Assembly (NCBI RefSeq): GCF_023746615.1
Contig: NZ_CP082276.1
Span: 806,001 to 870,000, forward strand
Source: Grimontia kaedaensis
GTDB taxonomy: Bacteria; Pseudomonadota; Gammaproteobacteria; Enterobacterales; Vibrionaceae
Reading direction: 5' to 3'
Length of the DNA: 64,000 bases
The translations under genes were made by a program, and so were the position numbers. Under the pieces are notes generated by a model. The model searched no databases, was not told where the DNA came from, and saw only the letters and a list, made by a program, of their open reading frames with translations. Shown here one piece after another: positions 17,186 through 25,878 of the stretch. The stretch's first letter is position 1. The number at the start of each line of letters is the position of its first letter.

Positions 17186-17863
17186 ATGGACAAGCTAAGA
17201 CTGTTCGAACTCTCCAACCAGCTCAGGTGCGCCGGAAGCTCTGACGCTATTCATGCTTGGTTTGGAGAACTACAAAACGAAATTGATTTTGAATTCAGTA
17301 TCCTCGGTTTATTTGGTGATGATTACGCCCCAGACCCTGTCTGTTATGGTTTCTCTACCGATCAATTTGCCAACTGTTTTAGTAAAAAAACCGCCGAAAG
17401 TGACCCGTTAATCGCGGCATTACAACAATCCAATCACGGCATCATGGCTCTGATGGACTCACATACCCATCCAGATTACGGTAAGCGCTTACTGCTGGCC
17501 GGATATCATGGCGACAAGAAGGCCATTTACCTCACCTCCTTTGGTGACCGCCAACCTTCCAGCGAAGAGATCGACGCGTTATATCTTTTAACGCCCCACC
17601 TCTATATGGCTTCAAGTTATGTCTGTGATCGTAACATCCGAGTGGAAACGCTACCTGCTCCAGAGAGCCAACTGACGACTCGAGAATGTGAGTTGCTTCC
17701 TTGGTTAAAACTGGGTAAGAGTAATTGGGAAATCAGCCGCTTACTCAACATCAGTGAACGTACCGTCAAATACCACCTACAAAATATTTATCGTAAGTTG
17801 GACGTACATAACCGAACGCATGCCGTGTCAAAAGCGATCGAGTTAGGCTGGTACGAGGATTAA
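17186..17863 (+). CDS. LuxR-type regulator with degenerate autoinducer-like N-terminal domain
   Basis: This 225-residue protein has a C-terminal LuxR/GerE helix-turn-helix at ~160-220 (LTTRECELLPWLKLGKSNWE, then ISERTVKYHLQNIYRKLDV). The N-terminal domain has the length and layout of an autoinducer-binding domain and contains ESDPLIAAL, like the conserved Asp-Pro of LuxR/TraR, but several ligand-pocket aromatics are not obvious. The ATG at 17186 is preceded by AGGAAAGG, better than the in-frame TTG at 17180. No luxI-like synthase is in the window. It is the first intact gene of the cargo and a good candidate to control the divergent operons at 22.0 kb. Confidence 0.82.
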   Translation: MDKLRLFELSNQLRCAGSSDAIHAWFGELQNEIDFEFSILGLFGDDYAPDPVCYGFSTDQFANCFSKKTAESDPLIAALQQSNHGIMALMDSHTHPDYGKRLLLAGYHGDKKAIYLTSFGDRQPSSEEIDALYLLTPHLYMASSYVCDRNIRVETLPAPESQLTTRECELLPWLKLGKSNWEISRLLNISERTVKYHLQNIYRKLDVHNRTHAVSKAIELGWYED

Positions 17864-17891
17864 AAAAGGCTTAGGACGAATATCCTAAGCC
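17862..17891 (-). terminator. Terminator of the minus-strand RND operon
   Basis: The 9-bp stem GGCTTAGGA/TCCTAAGCC (17868-17891) is followed on the minus strand by TTTTTT. It overlaps the stop codon of the luxR-type gene and lies about 22 bp after the RND stop. Confidence 0.85.
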
Positions 17892-17912
17892 AAGTGGTAC
17901 AAGCCAAGAGTG

Positions 17913-20234
17913 TCAGTAAATTAGGCGGTTTGTGGTTTGTGGTTTGTGTTGTGCCGCTTTGGCTGATTTCCCAGTCACTTTAAGCAAGGCAGGAATCAAC
18001 AACAAATCAAGCACAAGCGCGATAATGATGGTGATTGCGGTCATCAGGCCCATGTCCGCATTCATCTTGAAGGAACTGCTCGCCAACACAAAGAAGCCTG
18101 CACTGAGCACTATGGTGGTACCTATGATTGCCAAGCCAGTCTCTCGAACGGCGGTAACAATCGATTCTTCTTCCGACTTCCCTTCCTTACGAGACGTGTG
18201 ATAACGGTAGAGCAAGTGAATGGTGTCATCCACGACGATACCTAGCGTCATACTCGCAATGACGGAAAGACTCAAGCCAACTTCACCAATGCTCAGTCCC
18301 CACAAACCAAAGGCAATGGAGGCCGGCAAGATGTTTGGCAAGATGCTAATCACACCAAGGCGAACCGAGCGCAGAATCAAACCAATGAGGAAGGAAATCA
18401 CCAATAGTGCCGCGGCAGACGCCGTCAACATGCTCACGTTGTTGCGATAACCAATGTGCGCAAACATGATGTCAGCACTCACTCCAGGACTAACGCTGCT
18501 TTCAGGAAATAAGCCTAACAACTGGCTGCGTAACGTCGATTCTAGAGCAATCAAATCATTGGACGACATCTTCTTCGCCGTTACGATAACGCGCAGTTCT
18601 TTTTTATCCAACGCGACTTGGTTGCTGAGGTTCAATCCGTAAGGAAGCGACATGTCATAAAGCAAAAGTGTTTGAGCAGACAACTCAGGATCACTGGTGA
18701 GACGATATTCACCTGCTTCATCGTTATGCAAGCTGCTGTTCAAGCGCTTCATGATGTCAGTCAGCGATTGAATGTGATACACGCCTTCGGTTTGGCGAGC
18801 CTGTTGAACAAACTGATCCAACTTATGCAGGAAATCAGGAGAGGTAATCAGTTCACCTTGTTCTGGTCGAATCGCATATTGAATACTCGCCACACCCGTT
18901 AAGTTAGCGTAGGTGAAATCGTTCGCTTGACGCACCGCATAGGATTCATCGAAATACTCAAACAAGGTGTCATCTATATCGTTTCGAACCAAGTTTGCAG
19001 CAATGACGCCACCACCAAGTACAACTACAGCAATCTTTAATCCAGGTTTCACCATGGCCCAGCGAGCGATGGCTTCAAGTGGCTTAGCAAGCCCTGAGCG
19101 CTTCACTACTTTACTCTTTCTTGCTGGTAACACGGCCAAAAGCGCAGGTACGAAGAACAACGTCAGGAACATAGCAGCAATCACGCCCATCGCGGTGATG
19201 TTGCCCAAATCGTTAAACGGAGGGGAGTCACTGAAGTTCATCGACAAGAAACCAACCGCAGTAGTCAAACTGGTCAGAATAATGGGTAAACGATGTTTCT
19301 CCATCGATTGCTGCAAAGCCACCAGCTTGGTTTCGCCTTTGTTCAGCGCGTGTTTATAGCCTTGCAAATAGTGAATGCAGTCGGCTACCGCCATGGTCAA
19401 AATGATAAGCGGTGCAGATGCAGACGGAGAGGTAATTGCCATGCCGAGCCAACCTGCAGCACCAAGCGCGATGAAGATTGAAGAGATGATGGTTAATGTC
19501 ACTACCACCGAACTCCACAAGCTACGCAGATAAATGCCCGTGCCGATGACAATCAGCAGCAATGCGCCCGGCACCAAACTGCCCATATCTCGCTGTGTCG
19601 CCTCACCAAACGCGTCATTTTGCATCACCTGCCCCGTCAGATAAAACTGCACATCAGGGTAACGTGTTTGAGTTTCAGCAATCTTGTCTTGCCAGAACTG
19701 CGCGATTTCACGCACTTCTTCGGACTGACCTTCCGTCGTCAAACGCACCAACACATTGATTGCCGTCGAGTTCGCGTCTTGAGCTAAGTAACGATTAACC
19801 AGCTCAGGTTGTTTAAGCGCATAGGCTTTCTTCTCTGCAAGCAGCTCGGTATCAATGAGTTGGTTTGTGTTCACAAAATCTTCGACGATCAGGTCATCAT
19901 TTTGAGCATGGGTATATTGGTAGTTGGTCAATGAATCCACACGATATGAGTGAGGTGTTTGCCACGCATATTCCGTCAGTTCCATGACCGCTTTCAGCAC
20001 ATTTTCCTGAAAGACATCGCCCGATTTCGGGTGCAAGACAATCAATACGCTGTCATTGCTGTTGTATTTTTCTTCGATGCTCTCAAACGCGATCAAATCT
20101 GGATTGTCGTCGCTAAAGAACACTTTATAGTCATTGTTTAAGCCGAGTTTCCCTAAGCCAACAAACGCTAGGGCCATGATGCAGAGCCACCCCACAAGGG
20201 CGAGCAAAGCTCTGGGTTTTGTCCATTTTTTCAT
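17913..20234 (-). CDS. RND/MMPL-family exporter
   Basis: This 773-residue inner-membrane transporter has two homologous halves, each with one TM helix, a periplasmic loop and five TM helices (TM1 ~12-30; second half from ~400). It belongs to the 'RND superfamily exporter' group related to MmpL and HpnN, which usually move lipids or hydrophobic molecules. Conserved helix-4 blocks ILTMAVADCIHYL and GIVVDDTIHLLYRY carry the proton-relay Asp residues. It lies 26 bp after the P-loop gene as the last of a three-gene operon. A LolA-like gene and an outer-membrane barrel on the divergent side suggest a cross-envelope export route. Confidence 0.88.
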   Translation of the reverse strand: MKKWTKPRALLALVGWLCIMALAFVGLGKLGLNNDYKVFFSDDNPDLIAFESIEEKYNSNDSVLIVLHPKSGDVFQENVLKAVMELTEYAWQTPHSYRVDSLTNYQYTHAQNDDLIVEDFVNTNQLIDTELLAEKKAYALKQPELVNRYLAQDANSTAINVLVRLTTEGQSEEVREIAQFWQDKIAETQTRYPDVQFYLTGQVMQNDAFGEATQRDMGSLVPGALLLIVIGTGIYLRSLWSSVVVTLTIISSIFIALGAAGWLGMAITSPSASAPLIILTMAVADCIHYLQGYKHALNKGETKLVALQQSMEKHRLPIILTSLTTAVGFLSMNFSDSPPFNDLGNITAMGVIAAMFLTLFFVPALLAVLPARKSKVVKRSGLAKPLEAIARWAMVKPGLKIAVVVLGGGVIAANLVRNDIDDTLFEYFDESYAVRQANDFTYANLTGVASIQYAIRPEQGELITSPDFLHKLDQFVQQARQTEGVYHIQSLTDIMKRLNSSLHNDEAGEYRLTSDPELSAQTLLLYDMSLPYGLNLSNQVALDKKELRVIVTAKKMSSNDLIALESTLRSQLLGLFPESSVSPGVSADIMFAHIGYRNNVSMLTASAAALLVISFLIGLILRSVRLGVISILPNILPASIAFGLWGLSIGEVGLSLSVIASMTLGIVVDDTIHLLYRYHTSRKEGKSEEESIVTAVRETGLAIIGTTIVLSAGFFVLASSSFKMNADMGLMTAITIIIALVLDLLLIPALLKVTGKSAKAAQHKPQTTNRLIY

Positions 20235-20260
20235 TATTCGAGACTTCCTTTGAATTAAGC

Positions 20261-20977
20261 CTACTGAGTCGCCAACACAGACAGGCGGTGGTTTTCTATT
20301 TCTATCGCTTCTGCTTTCACCTTATTCACCGCTTTTTCGATCGCTTCATCTGGGTCGACATACAAAGGCAACTCAAAGTGTTCCGCGATGGTAATCAATC
20401 GATGACGCAAATCACCGCCAACCGTGATGTAAGGGATGTTGAGTTCTTTCACAGTAGAGAGCAGAAGATCATTGGAGAGCGTTCTAAAACTTTCAGACAC
20501 AGGACGGTGGCCATCTTCCACCAAATCAAATTCAATCGGCAGGTGCACAAACTTGCTGTAAGTCTTTTTCGCATGACGCTTTGCAACGTTGCCAAAAGCA
20601 TCAATGTAACCACGGTGAATTGACGCATACGGTTTGCCTATCAGTCTTTTCATAGCCAAAACCAAGTCGCTGTCATTTGGGTTAATCCCTGTTTCCAAGC
20701 GAGCTGCCCCATACACCCATTCATGCAAACAAGAACCATCAGAGAAAAAGCGATCACCACATCGCTCTTCATTCACAACACGCTCACTCAAACGACTAAG
20801 CCCCAAGTTCAGCAGCTCCGCAGGATTACACTGCTCTAAGGTTTTACCCGGCACCGCATCTGGTAGAATCTCACGCATGGTGCGCGCTTGAGTTCGTGGA
20901 ACTTGAGTCGCGATCGCCAGCGCTTCCGTTAATGTCGTTTTTCCGGTTGAGTACGTTCCTGAAATGGCAATTTTCAC
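20261..20977 (-). CDS. NadR/AAA_28-like P-loop ATPase or kinase
   Basis: This 238-residue protein has Walker A GTYSTGKTT at residues ~6-14, right at the N-terminus. A DGSCLHEWVYG segment (~78-88) resembles the region around the Asp of NadR-like nucleoside kinases, so a small-molecule kinase is possible. It starts with GTG at 20977, preceded by AAGGAG and overlapping the upstream stop as GTGA; longer frames to 21073 run into the upstream gene. Substrate is unknown. Its place between the AvrD-like gene and the exporter suggests it modifies the product of the cluster. Confidence 0.72.
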   Translation of the reverse strand: MKIAISGTYSTGKTTLTEALAIATQVPRTQARTMREILPDAVPGKTLEQCNPAELLNLGLSRLSERVVNEERCGDRFFSDGSCLHEWVYGAARLETGINPNDSDLVLAMKRLIGKPYASIHRGYIDAFGNVAKRHAKKTYSKFVHLPIEFDLVEDGHRPVSESFRTLSNDLLLSTVKELNIPYITVGGDLRHRLITIAEHFELPLYVDPDEAIEKAVNKVKAEAIEIENHRLSVLATQ

Positions 20978-21963
20978 GCTGGTTCTCCTTGTGGTAATTG
21001 ATGGCATAGTTTTGCAGTTATATTGAACTCTGGATGGCCGGAAACCGAGCCGTTTACGGTGGCAAGTCGCCATGAAGAGTCTTTCTTTTTCACTAAAGAA
21101 CTCTTCATGCTGCGAAGTGTGAGTGTGTGTTTACGACGAGGGATGATGGGGTACGGCGTTGTGACCGTAACAGAGCGCATCCACAAGTTGTGAGTCTCAT
21201 TACGATCTAGCTTATCGAGGCGATACATCAACAACTGCGACAGCTGAGCAAAACAAGTCAGCCAATCCACCATCATCAGTGCATTGGGGTAATGCCCCAT
21301 CGCGCCCGTTGATGGTTTGCCTGGGCATTGAAACAGCAAGTCACTGGAGACTGCACAAATGGCGTCACAAAAGGTGTTGTTCGCAAGGTGGCAATGACGC
21401 AAACGGAAATCGCTGTTGAAGTACTCATCCTCATCCGAAAATGACACGACAGATTGCGAGTGATCCGCTTCCGTCTCATGATCGATGATCACTTCAATTT
21501 CCATACTGTCGAGCTTGGTTTTGACACGAGTTAAGGTGCCAAACAAACTGTCTTGTGAACTGCCGGTATCAAGTAACTGGGCAGAAAGGCGCACCGCATC
21601 AAGATCCTCTAACGCTTCTGCGCCAGCTTTAATCGACACGTGGCGGATCCACGCTTGAGACGACTGGTGGGCTGACAACTGATAATGGCGTTTGATGATC
21701 GCGTAGGAGACACGACCAGCAATCAGAAACGCATCAATCGTACTAAGATGAGGCCGACGAGATTGCGTCTTCTTTTGTGACCAATCTGTTCGATACGCAA
21801 CACTTACTAATCCTTGTGCAGAATCCGTGTCGTAATTGATGTTGCATTCATATTGAGTGCGCTTGTAGCCTTCACCGAAGTAGCGCTGTTCCGAGGGGCC
21901 CAAAATGTCATCAATACTGGTGACTACCTCGTTAATTTCCTTACCTGAAAGATTAAGCTCCAT
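20974..21963 (-). CDS. AvrD-like protein, probable double hot-dog fold enzyme
   Basis: This 329-residue soluble protein has no signal peptide. The N-terminus has LGPSEQRYFGEGYKRTQYEC at ~20-39 and the C-terminal half has GHYPNALMMVDWLTCFAQLS at ~224-243. The latter resembles the GHFPG...-helix of hot-dog dehydratases and AfsA/AvrD-type proteins. From memory of the family it looks most like AvrD, which in Pseudomonas syringae makes the acyl glycoside syringolides; I could not check this by search. It is first in the minus-strand operon, coupled to the P-loop gene. An alternative is an uncharacterised thioesterase-like protein. Confidence 0.5.
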   Translation of the reverse strand: MELNLSGKEINEVVTSIDDILGPSEQRYFGEGYKRTQYECNINYDTDSAQGLVSVAYRTDWSQKKTQSRRPHLSTIDAFLIAGRVSYAIIKRHYQLSAHQSSQAWIRHVSIKAGAEALEDLDAVRLSAQLLDTGSSQDSLFGTLTRVKTKLDSMEIEVIIDHETEADHSQSVVSFSDEDEYFNSDFRLRHCHLANNTFCDAICAVSSDLLFQCPGKPSTGAMGHYPNALMMVDWLTCFAQLSQLLMYRLDKLDRNETHNLWMRSVTVTTPYPIIPRRKHTLTLRSMKSSLVKKKDSSWRLATVNGSVSGHPEFNITAKLCHQLPQGEPA

Positions 21964-22140
21964 AAAAACAAATAGTCCTTGTGCGAATCACATTGGTTGC
22001 GGAGTTTTTATGCTACCTCCTATGTTTCTATTTTTATCCTGTCCGAATACCCGCTGAGACTGTCCACTCGTACAGGTTCACCTCTGTCTGATTTCTTGTA
22101 ACTTGCACAACAAAACTCGTCCTTCAACAAGGAGTTAACT
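21964..22140. promoter_or_regulatory. Divergent promoter region of the cargo operons
   Basis: These 177 bp separate the AvrD-like operon (minus) from the LolA-like operon (plus). It contains two direct CTGTCC elements 21 bp apart (22039 and 22060), the second being part of the lux-box-like dyad. No other gene fits here, so both operons are probably controlled together. Confidence 0.6.
22058..22077. promoter_or_regulatory. lux-box-like 20-bp element
   Basis: GACTGTCCACTCGTACAGGT matches the V. fischeri lux box ACCTGTAGGATCGTACAGGT at 14 of 20 positions; the right half (TCGTACAGGT) is exact and the left keeps CTGT. A LuxR-type gene lies in the same cargo. Confidence 0.5.
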
Positions 22141-22917
22141 ATGAGGATGTTTTTCGGATTGCTCATGACACTCTCAGCAACGGCCGCCGCTGAGGGTGTC
22201 TCCGGGTTCGATGTAGCAAAGGAAATGATCAGTCGAGATACCGGATATGTTTCCTATACATCGGATGTGGAAATGTCGATCGTCGCAGCCAATGGCGACA
22301 CGGTACGCAGACAATTGACCATCAAAGGTATCGAGCAGGAGAACGATGGCGATAAGATCATCACTTACTTCCAAGCGCCACGAGACATTGCAGGAACCGC
22401 CCTACTTACGTTTAGCCACGCCATCGAAGCGGATGATCAATGGCTGTTTTTACCTTCTATCAAAAGGGTTAAACGCATTTCTTCTAACAACCGTTCAGGA
22501 CCATTTATGGGCAGTGAGTTTGCTTATGAAGACATGAGTTCGTGGGAGTTGGACAAATATCGCTATGAGCTCGTCGAAGAAAAAACACAAGATGGGCAAA
22601 GTTACTGGCTGTTGGCTTGCTTCCCTCGCTACGAAAATTCCGGCTACTCGAAACTTGTCGCTTGGATTGATCAAGACATTTATCAACCACGAAAAATCGA
22701 ATACTACGACCGAAAAGGCACGTTGTTTAAGCAGCTAACCCTCTCCGATTATGAGCAACATAACCAACGCTACTGGCGTCCGAAGTTTGCTCAAATGGAC
22801 AACTTAAAAAACAAGCGTTCCTCTTCATTGTCATGGAAAAACATGACGCTAGGTGTAGATGTTCCACAAAGCCAGTTTGAACCCAAACAACTCCGTAACG
22901 CATACAGGCAAAACTGA
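22141..22917 (+). CDS. Outer-membrane lipoprotein-sorting (LolA-like) family protein
   Basis: This 258-residue exported protein has a signal peptide at ~1-17 (FGLLMTLSATAAAEG). The remainder has the LolA-like fold signature of the 'outer membrane lipoprotein-sorting protein' family: YVSYTSDVEMSIVAANGD, then QWLFLPSIKRVKRISSNNRS and GSEFAYEDMSS. Members often accompany RND/MMPL exporters and are thought to shuttle lipid-like molecules across the periplasm. AAGGAG precedes the ATG. Its stop overlaps the next start as TGATG. Confidence 0.82.
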   Translation: MRMFFGLLMTLSATAAAEGVSGFDVAKEMISRDTGYVSYTSDVEMSIVAANGDTVRRQLTIKGIEQENDGDKIITYFQAPRDIAGTALLTFSHAIEADDQWLFLPSIKRVKRISSNNRSGPFMGSEFAYEDMSSWELDKYRYELVEEKTQDGQSYWLLACFPRYENSGYSKLVAWIDQDIYQPRKIEYYDRKGTLFKQLTLSDYEQHNQRYWRPKFAQMDNLKNKRSSSLSWKNMTLGVDVPQSQFEPKQLRNAYRQN

Positions 22918-24089
22918 TGAGTAAAGTGCGCACCTTACTACTCACCAGTTTGTCTCTTTCCTTCTCATCGGCAGGGTTTGCCGATTGGCAGACAGAGGGT
23001 TTTGTTGGGTTAACCGCAGACCTCTACAAAGACGAGGCACAAATGGGGCAATGCTGTGACACACTCGCCAATCGAGCTCTTATTGCTCCTCGTCTACTGT
23101 GGTGGAACGATTCTGGCTGGGCAGTAACCTTCAGTCCTTATGTGGAATATGAGTTTCAGTCCGAACAAGGGTTCATCAATCTGCGCGAAGCCAATATCAC
23201 TTATGCGGGAGAAACGATCGAATGGCTGCTTGGCTATGGTGTGGTTTATTGGGGTGTCACGGAAGTCTACCAACCCGTCAACGTAGTAAATCAATATGAT
23301 GGGCGCATCTCCTTGGGGTATGAAGAGAAAATGGGGCAACCCATGCTTCAAGCGCGTTGGTTACCTGACTGGGGAGATGTGCAAATGCTGTTGTTGCCAT
23401 TCCACCAACCTCGTAAGTTTAGAGAACCAGATCAACGCCGAACCTTGATTAAGCCTGTCGACGATAATGCGATCTATTCTGATGGAGAGAACACCCTCGA
23501 TAGCGCGATACGGATTGGTTTTTGGCAGGATGCATTAGACGTTGGCATTAGCGCTTTTTACGGCAATAGCCGAGAACCTTTGCTCGTCGAACGTCCTAAT
23601 GACTGGCAAGCCTCATACGCACGAATATTCCAGCTCGGTACCGAGTTACAATGGACACAGGATGACCTCTTACTCAAATGGGAAGGGACGTTTAAATCTG
23701 GGGAAGGCAGTGACTACTTTACCCTAGTCACAGGGTTTGAATATTCGGTGTACGGTTTTTCCTTTAGCCAAGGTACTCTTGGTTTAATTGCCGAATACGC
23801 ATGGGACAATAGGGATACATACGCGCCACCTACTATCTACAACAACGATGCTTTTCTTGGTTTGCGTTGGCAAGCGAATGATGTCCAAGATACCGAGTTT
23901 TTGCTGTCTGGGTTGTTCGACTTTGATCAGACTTCACCCATCTACAAACTGACTGCCTCTGGGCGCATCAATGAACACTGGAAATGGATAGCAGAAGGTT
24001 ACTATCTTTCTTCCATGTCCAGTAACGAACCCATTGCTTACCTAGAAAACGACAGTTACTTCTCTATCGGCGCAGAACACTACTTCTAA
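22917..24089 (+). CDS. Outer-membrane beta-barrel protein, porin-like
   Basis: This 390-residue protein has a signal peptide at ~1-22 (cleavage near SSAGFA). It contains alternating amphipathic strands throughout, many aromatic residues and a C-terminal Phe (SIGAEHYF), the usual barrel signature. It is translationally coupled to the LolA-like gene. I cannot assign a named family. By context it is the outer-membrane member of the RND/LolA export set. Confidence 0.68.
   Translation: MSKVRTLLLTSLSLSFSSAGFADWQTEGFVGLTADLYKDEAQMGQCCDTLANRALIAPRLLWWNDSGWAVTFSPYVEYEFQSEQGFINLREANITYAGETIEWLLGYGVVYWGVTEVYQPVNVVNQYDGRISLGYEEKMGQPMLQARWLPDWGDVQMLLLPFHQPRKFREPDQRRTLIKPVDDNAIYSDGENTLDSAIRIGFWQDALDVGISAFYGNSREPLLVERPNDWQASYARIFQLGTELQWTQDDLLLKWEGTFKSGEGSDYFTLVTGFEYSVYGFSFSQGTLGLIAEYAWDNRDTYAPPTIYNNDAFLGLRWQANDVQDTEFLLSGLFDFDQTSPIYKLTASGRINEHWKWIAEGYYLSSMSSNEPIAYLENDSYFSIGAEHYF
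23690..23697 (+). promoter_or_regulatory. KOPS-like octamer pointing toward dif
   Basis: GGGAAGGG on the plus strand matches GGGNAGGG and points toward dif. It is inside cargo DNA. Confidence 0.5.
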
Positions 24090-24136
24090 AAAGCAGATCG
24101 ATTTCTCGTTGTCGCAGCAGCTCACAACATCATTAA

Positions 24137-25194
24137 ATGCCTTTTGATAACATGGCGTTAAAAACCAGTGAGCCAATCGTGAACCTACTTAACCCCAAAG
24201 CTCTGCGCCATTTTTTGTTGGTCTTGCTCGCCATCGGTCTGGTCGGGCTAATGTTGACCCATAAATACGCAACCCAGCATCAACATGATCAGTGGCAAAG
24301 CAAGTTACAAACTCAAGCTTCACAGGTCGCCCAAGAAATCGATTATGAATTGGCAAAGTTTGAGCAAATCCCGAACTTACTCAGCCATGATCCAAGATTG
24401 CTTGAAGCCGTCAAAGTAGGTAAGCCATCAGAATCGCTCAACTTATTGCTCGCCGATTGGTTAGTACAAAGCCTCGCTGATAACTACCAGCAAGACGACA
24501 GCTTTGTGGGCTCGAACTTTGCCTTCCGTCCATACTTTCAACACGCTTTAAATGGGGAGAAAGCTCAGTACGTTGCCCTTGGCGTACGTTCCAATAAACG
24601 CGGCTACTTTTTCTCATCCCCGCTTTGGGTTGGAGGCGAAGTCGCAGGCGTGATTACGGTTAAAGTAAACTTGGAGCAACTCGAAAAAGGGTTAACCCAA
24701 GAAAATGGTGGGTTACTGGTTACCGGTGTGCACGATGTCGTCTTCATGAGCAACTTGCCCGATTGGCGCTACCGAGCCCTATTCCCATTGTCTGAACAGG
24801 GAAAACGAGAGCTTAACTAGACTCAACAATACGGTGATACCTTGCCTCAATATCGTGGCGAGTTGACTGGGCAAAGCGACGCGACGCAGTTTAAAAACCA
24901 TCAACTATTGGTTTCACCCAACTACCTCGCTTACGCAACAAACTTATTAGACAAAGGTTTTCGTGTTGTCGCTCTGATTAGCCAACAAGAAGTGTTTGCT
25001 GCGGTATTGCAAGCGGATGTGATTTACCTTTTGCTGTATTCGCTCGTTGGCCTAATAGCCTTAGCGTGGTTTCAAATGCTGGTCAATAAAGCACGATTAG
25101 CAAATATGAATACAAACTTGGAAGAAAAGGTCACGGAACGCACCATAGTACTGAGCCAAGCCAACCACCAGCTGCAACAAACCGTGCACCAATA
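24137..25194 (+). pseudogene. Broken DctB-like sensor histidine kinase
   Basis: The N-terminal sensory half of a DctB-type kinase: TM1 at ~29-47, then a dCache periplasmic domain with NFAFRPYFQHALNGEKAQY and NKRGYFFSSPLW, TM2 near codons 291-311 (LLYSLVGLIALAWFQ) and the start of a coiled coil. Two lesions are present: an in-frame TAG at 24818-24820 (reading continues in the same frame after it), and loss of all kinase domains where the sequence switches to the ABC exporter copy at about 25195. It is non-functional unless the amber codon is read through, and even then it lacks a catalytic domain. Confidence 0.82.
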
Positions 25195-25810
25195 ATCAGG
25201 TGGCGGTAAATCGACGTTAATTCAGCTGCTGCTGGGGCTTTATCGCAAGTCTGACGGTGAAATCCTGATTGATGGCAAACCTGTCGAAGAGATTGGGTAC
25301 GAAACCCTGCGACAGCATACGGCCGTGGTCTTGCAACAACCGATGATCTTCAACGATACATTGCGTGAAAACCTGACATTAGGGCGAACCGACTTCTCTG
25401 ACGATCAGCTGTGGCAATCTCTGGAAATTGCTCAGCTAAGTGATGTTGTCGATAAGCTGGATAACGGATTGGAATCCCAGTTGGGTCGACAAGGCCTCAA
25501 GCTTTCTGGAGGACAGCGTCAGCGCTTAGCCATTGCCCGTATGATCCTGACCAATCCTAAGCTGGTGATTTTGGACGAAGCGACCTCAGCACTGGATACT
25601 GCAACAGAAGCAGCATTGCATGAGGCGCTGAATAACTTGCTTCAAGGCCGAACCACACTGATCGTGGCGCACCGTTTGTCTGCGGTGAAACAAGCTGACC
25701 TGATTTATGTACTGGAAGATGGCAAGGTTGCGCAAAGCGGTAACCACAGCGAACTGGTGCAGGAAGAGGGGGTTTATCAAACCCTATACGGTAATCTTCA
25801 AGTCGGTTGA
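25195..25810 (+). pseudogene. ABC exporter 3' fragment (second copy)
   Basis: This is identical in protein sequence to the ATPase half of the intact exporter apart from one Phe/Leu change (NNFLQ versus NNLLQ). It starts within Walker A, so the TM domain and P-loop start are absent. Nearly all nucleotide differences are synonymous. There is no ribosome site at the first internal start (GTG 25325). Confidence 0.9.
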
Positions 25811-25833
25811 TTACAAACAACGCCTTAAACGAA

Positions 25834-25857
25834 AGCCCTGCATCAGCAGGGCTTTTT
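25834..25857 (+). terminator. Terminator after the ABC fragment (copy)
   Basis: Duplicate of the 15580-15603 hairpin with T tract. It sits between the ABC fragment and the stop of the convergent GH1 gene and may act in both directions. Confidence 0.85.
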
Positions 25858-25878
25858 AGCTTTATGGCGCGGTACGGA

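Noticed and set aside
17065..25194. Transposon or integron origin of the cargo
   Set aside because: No terminal inverted repeats, target-site duplication, transposase or integrase found at either edge.
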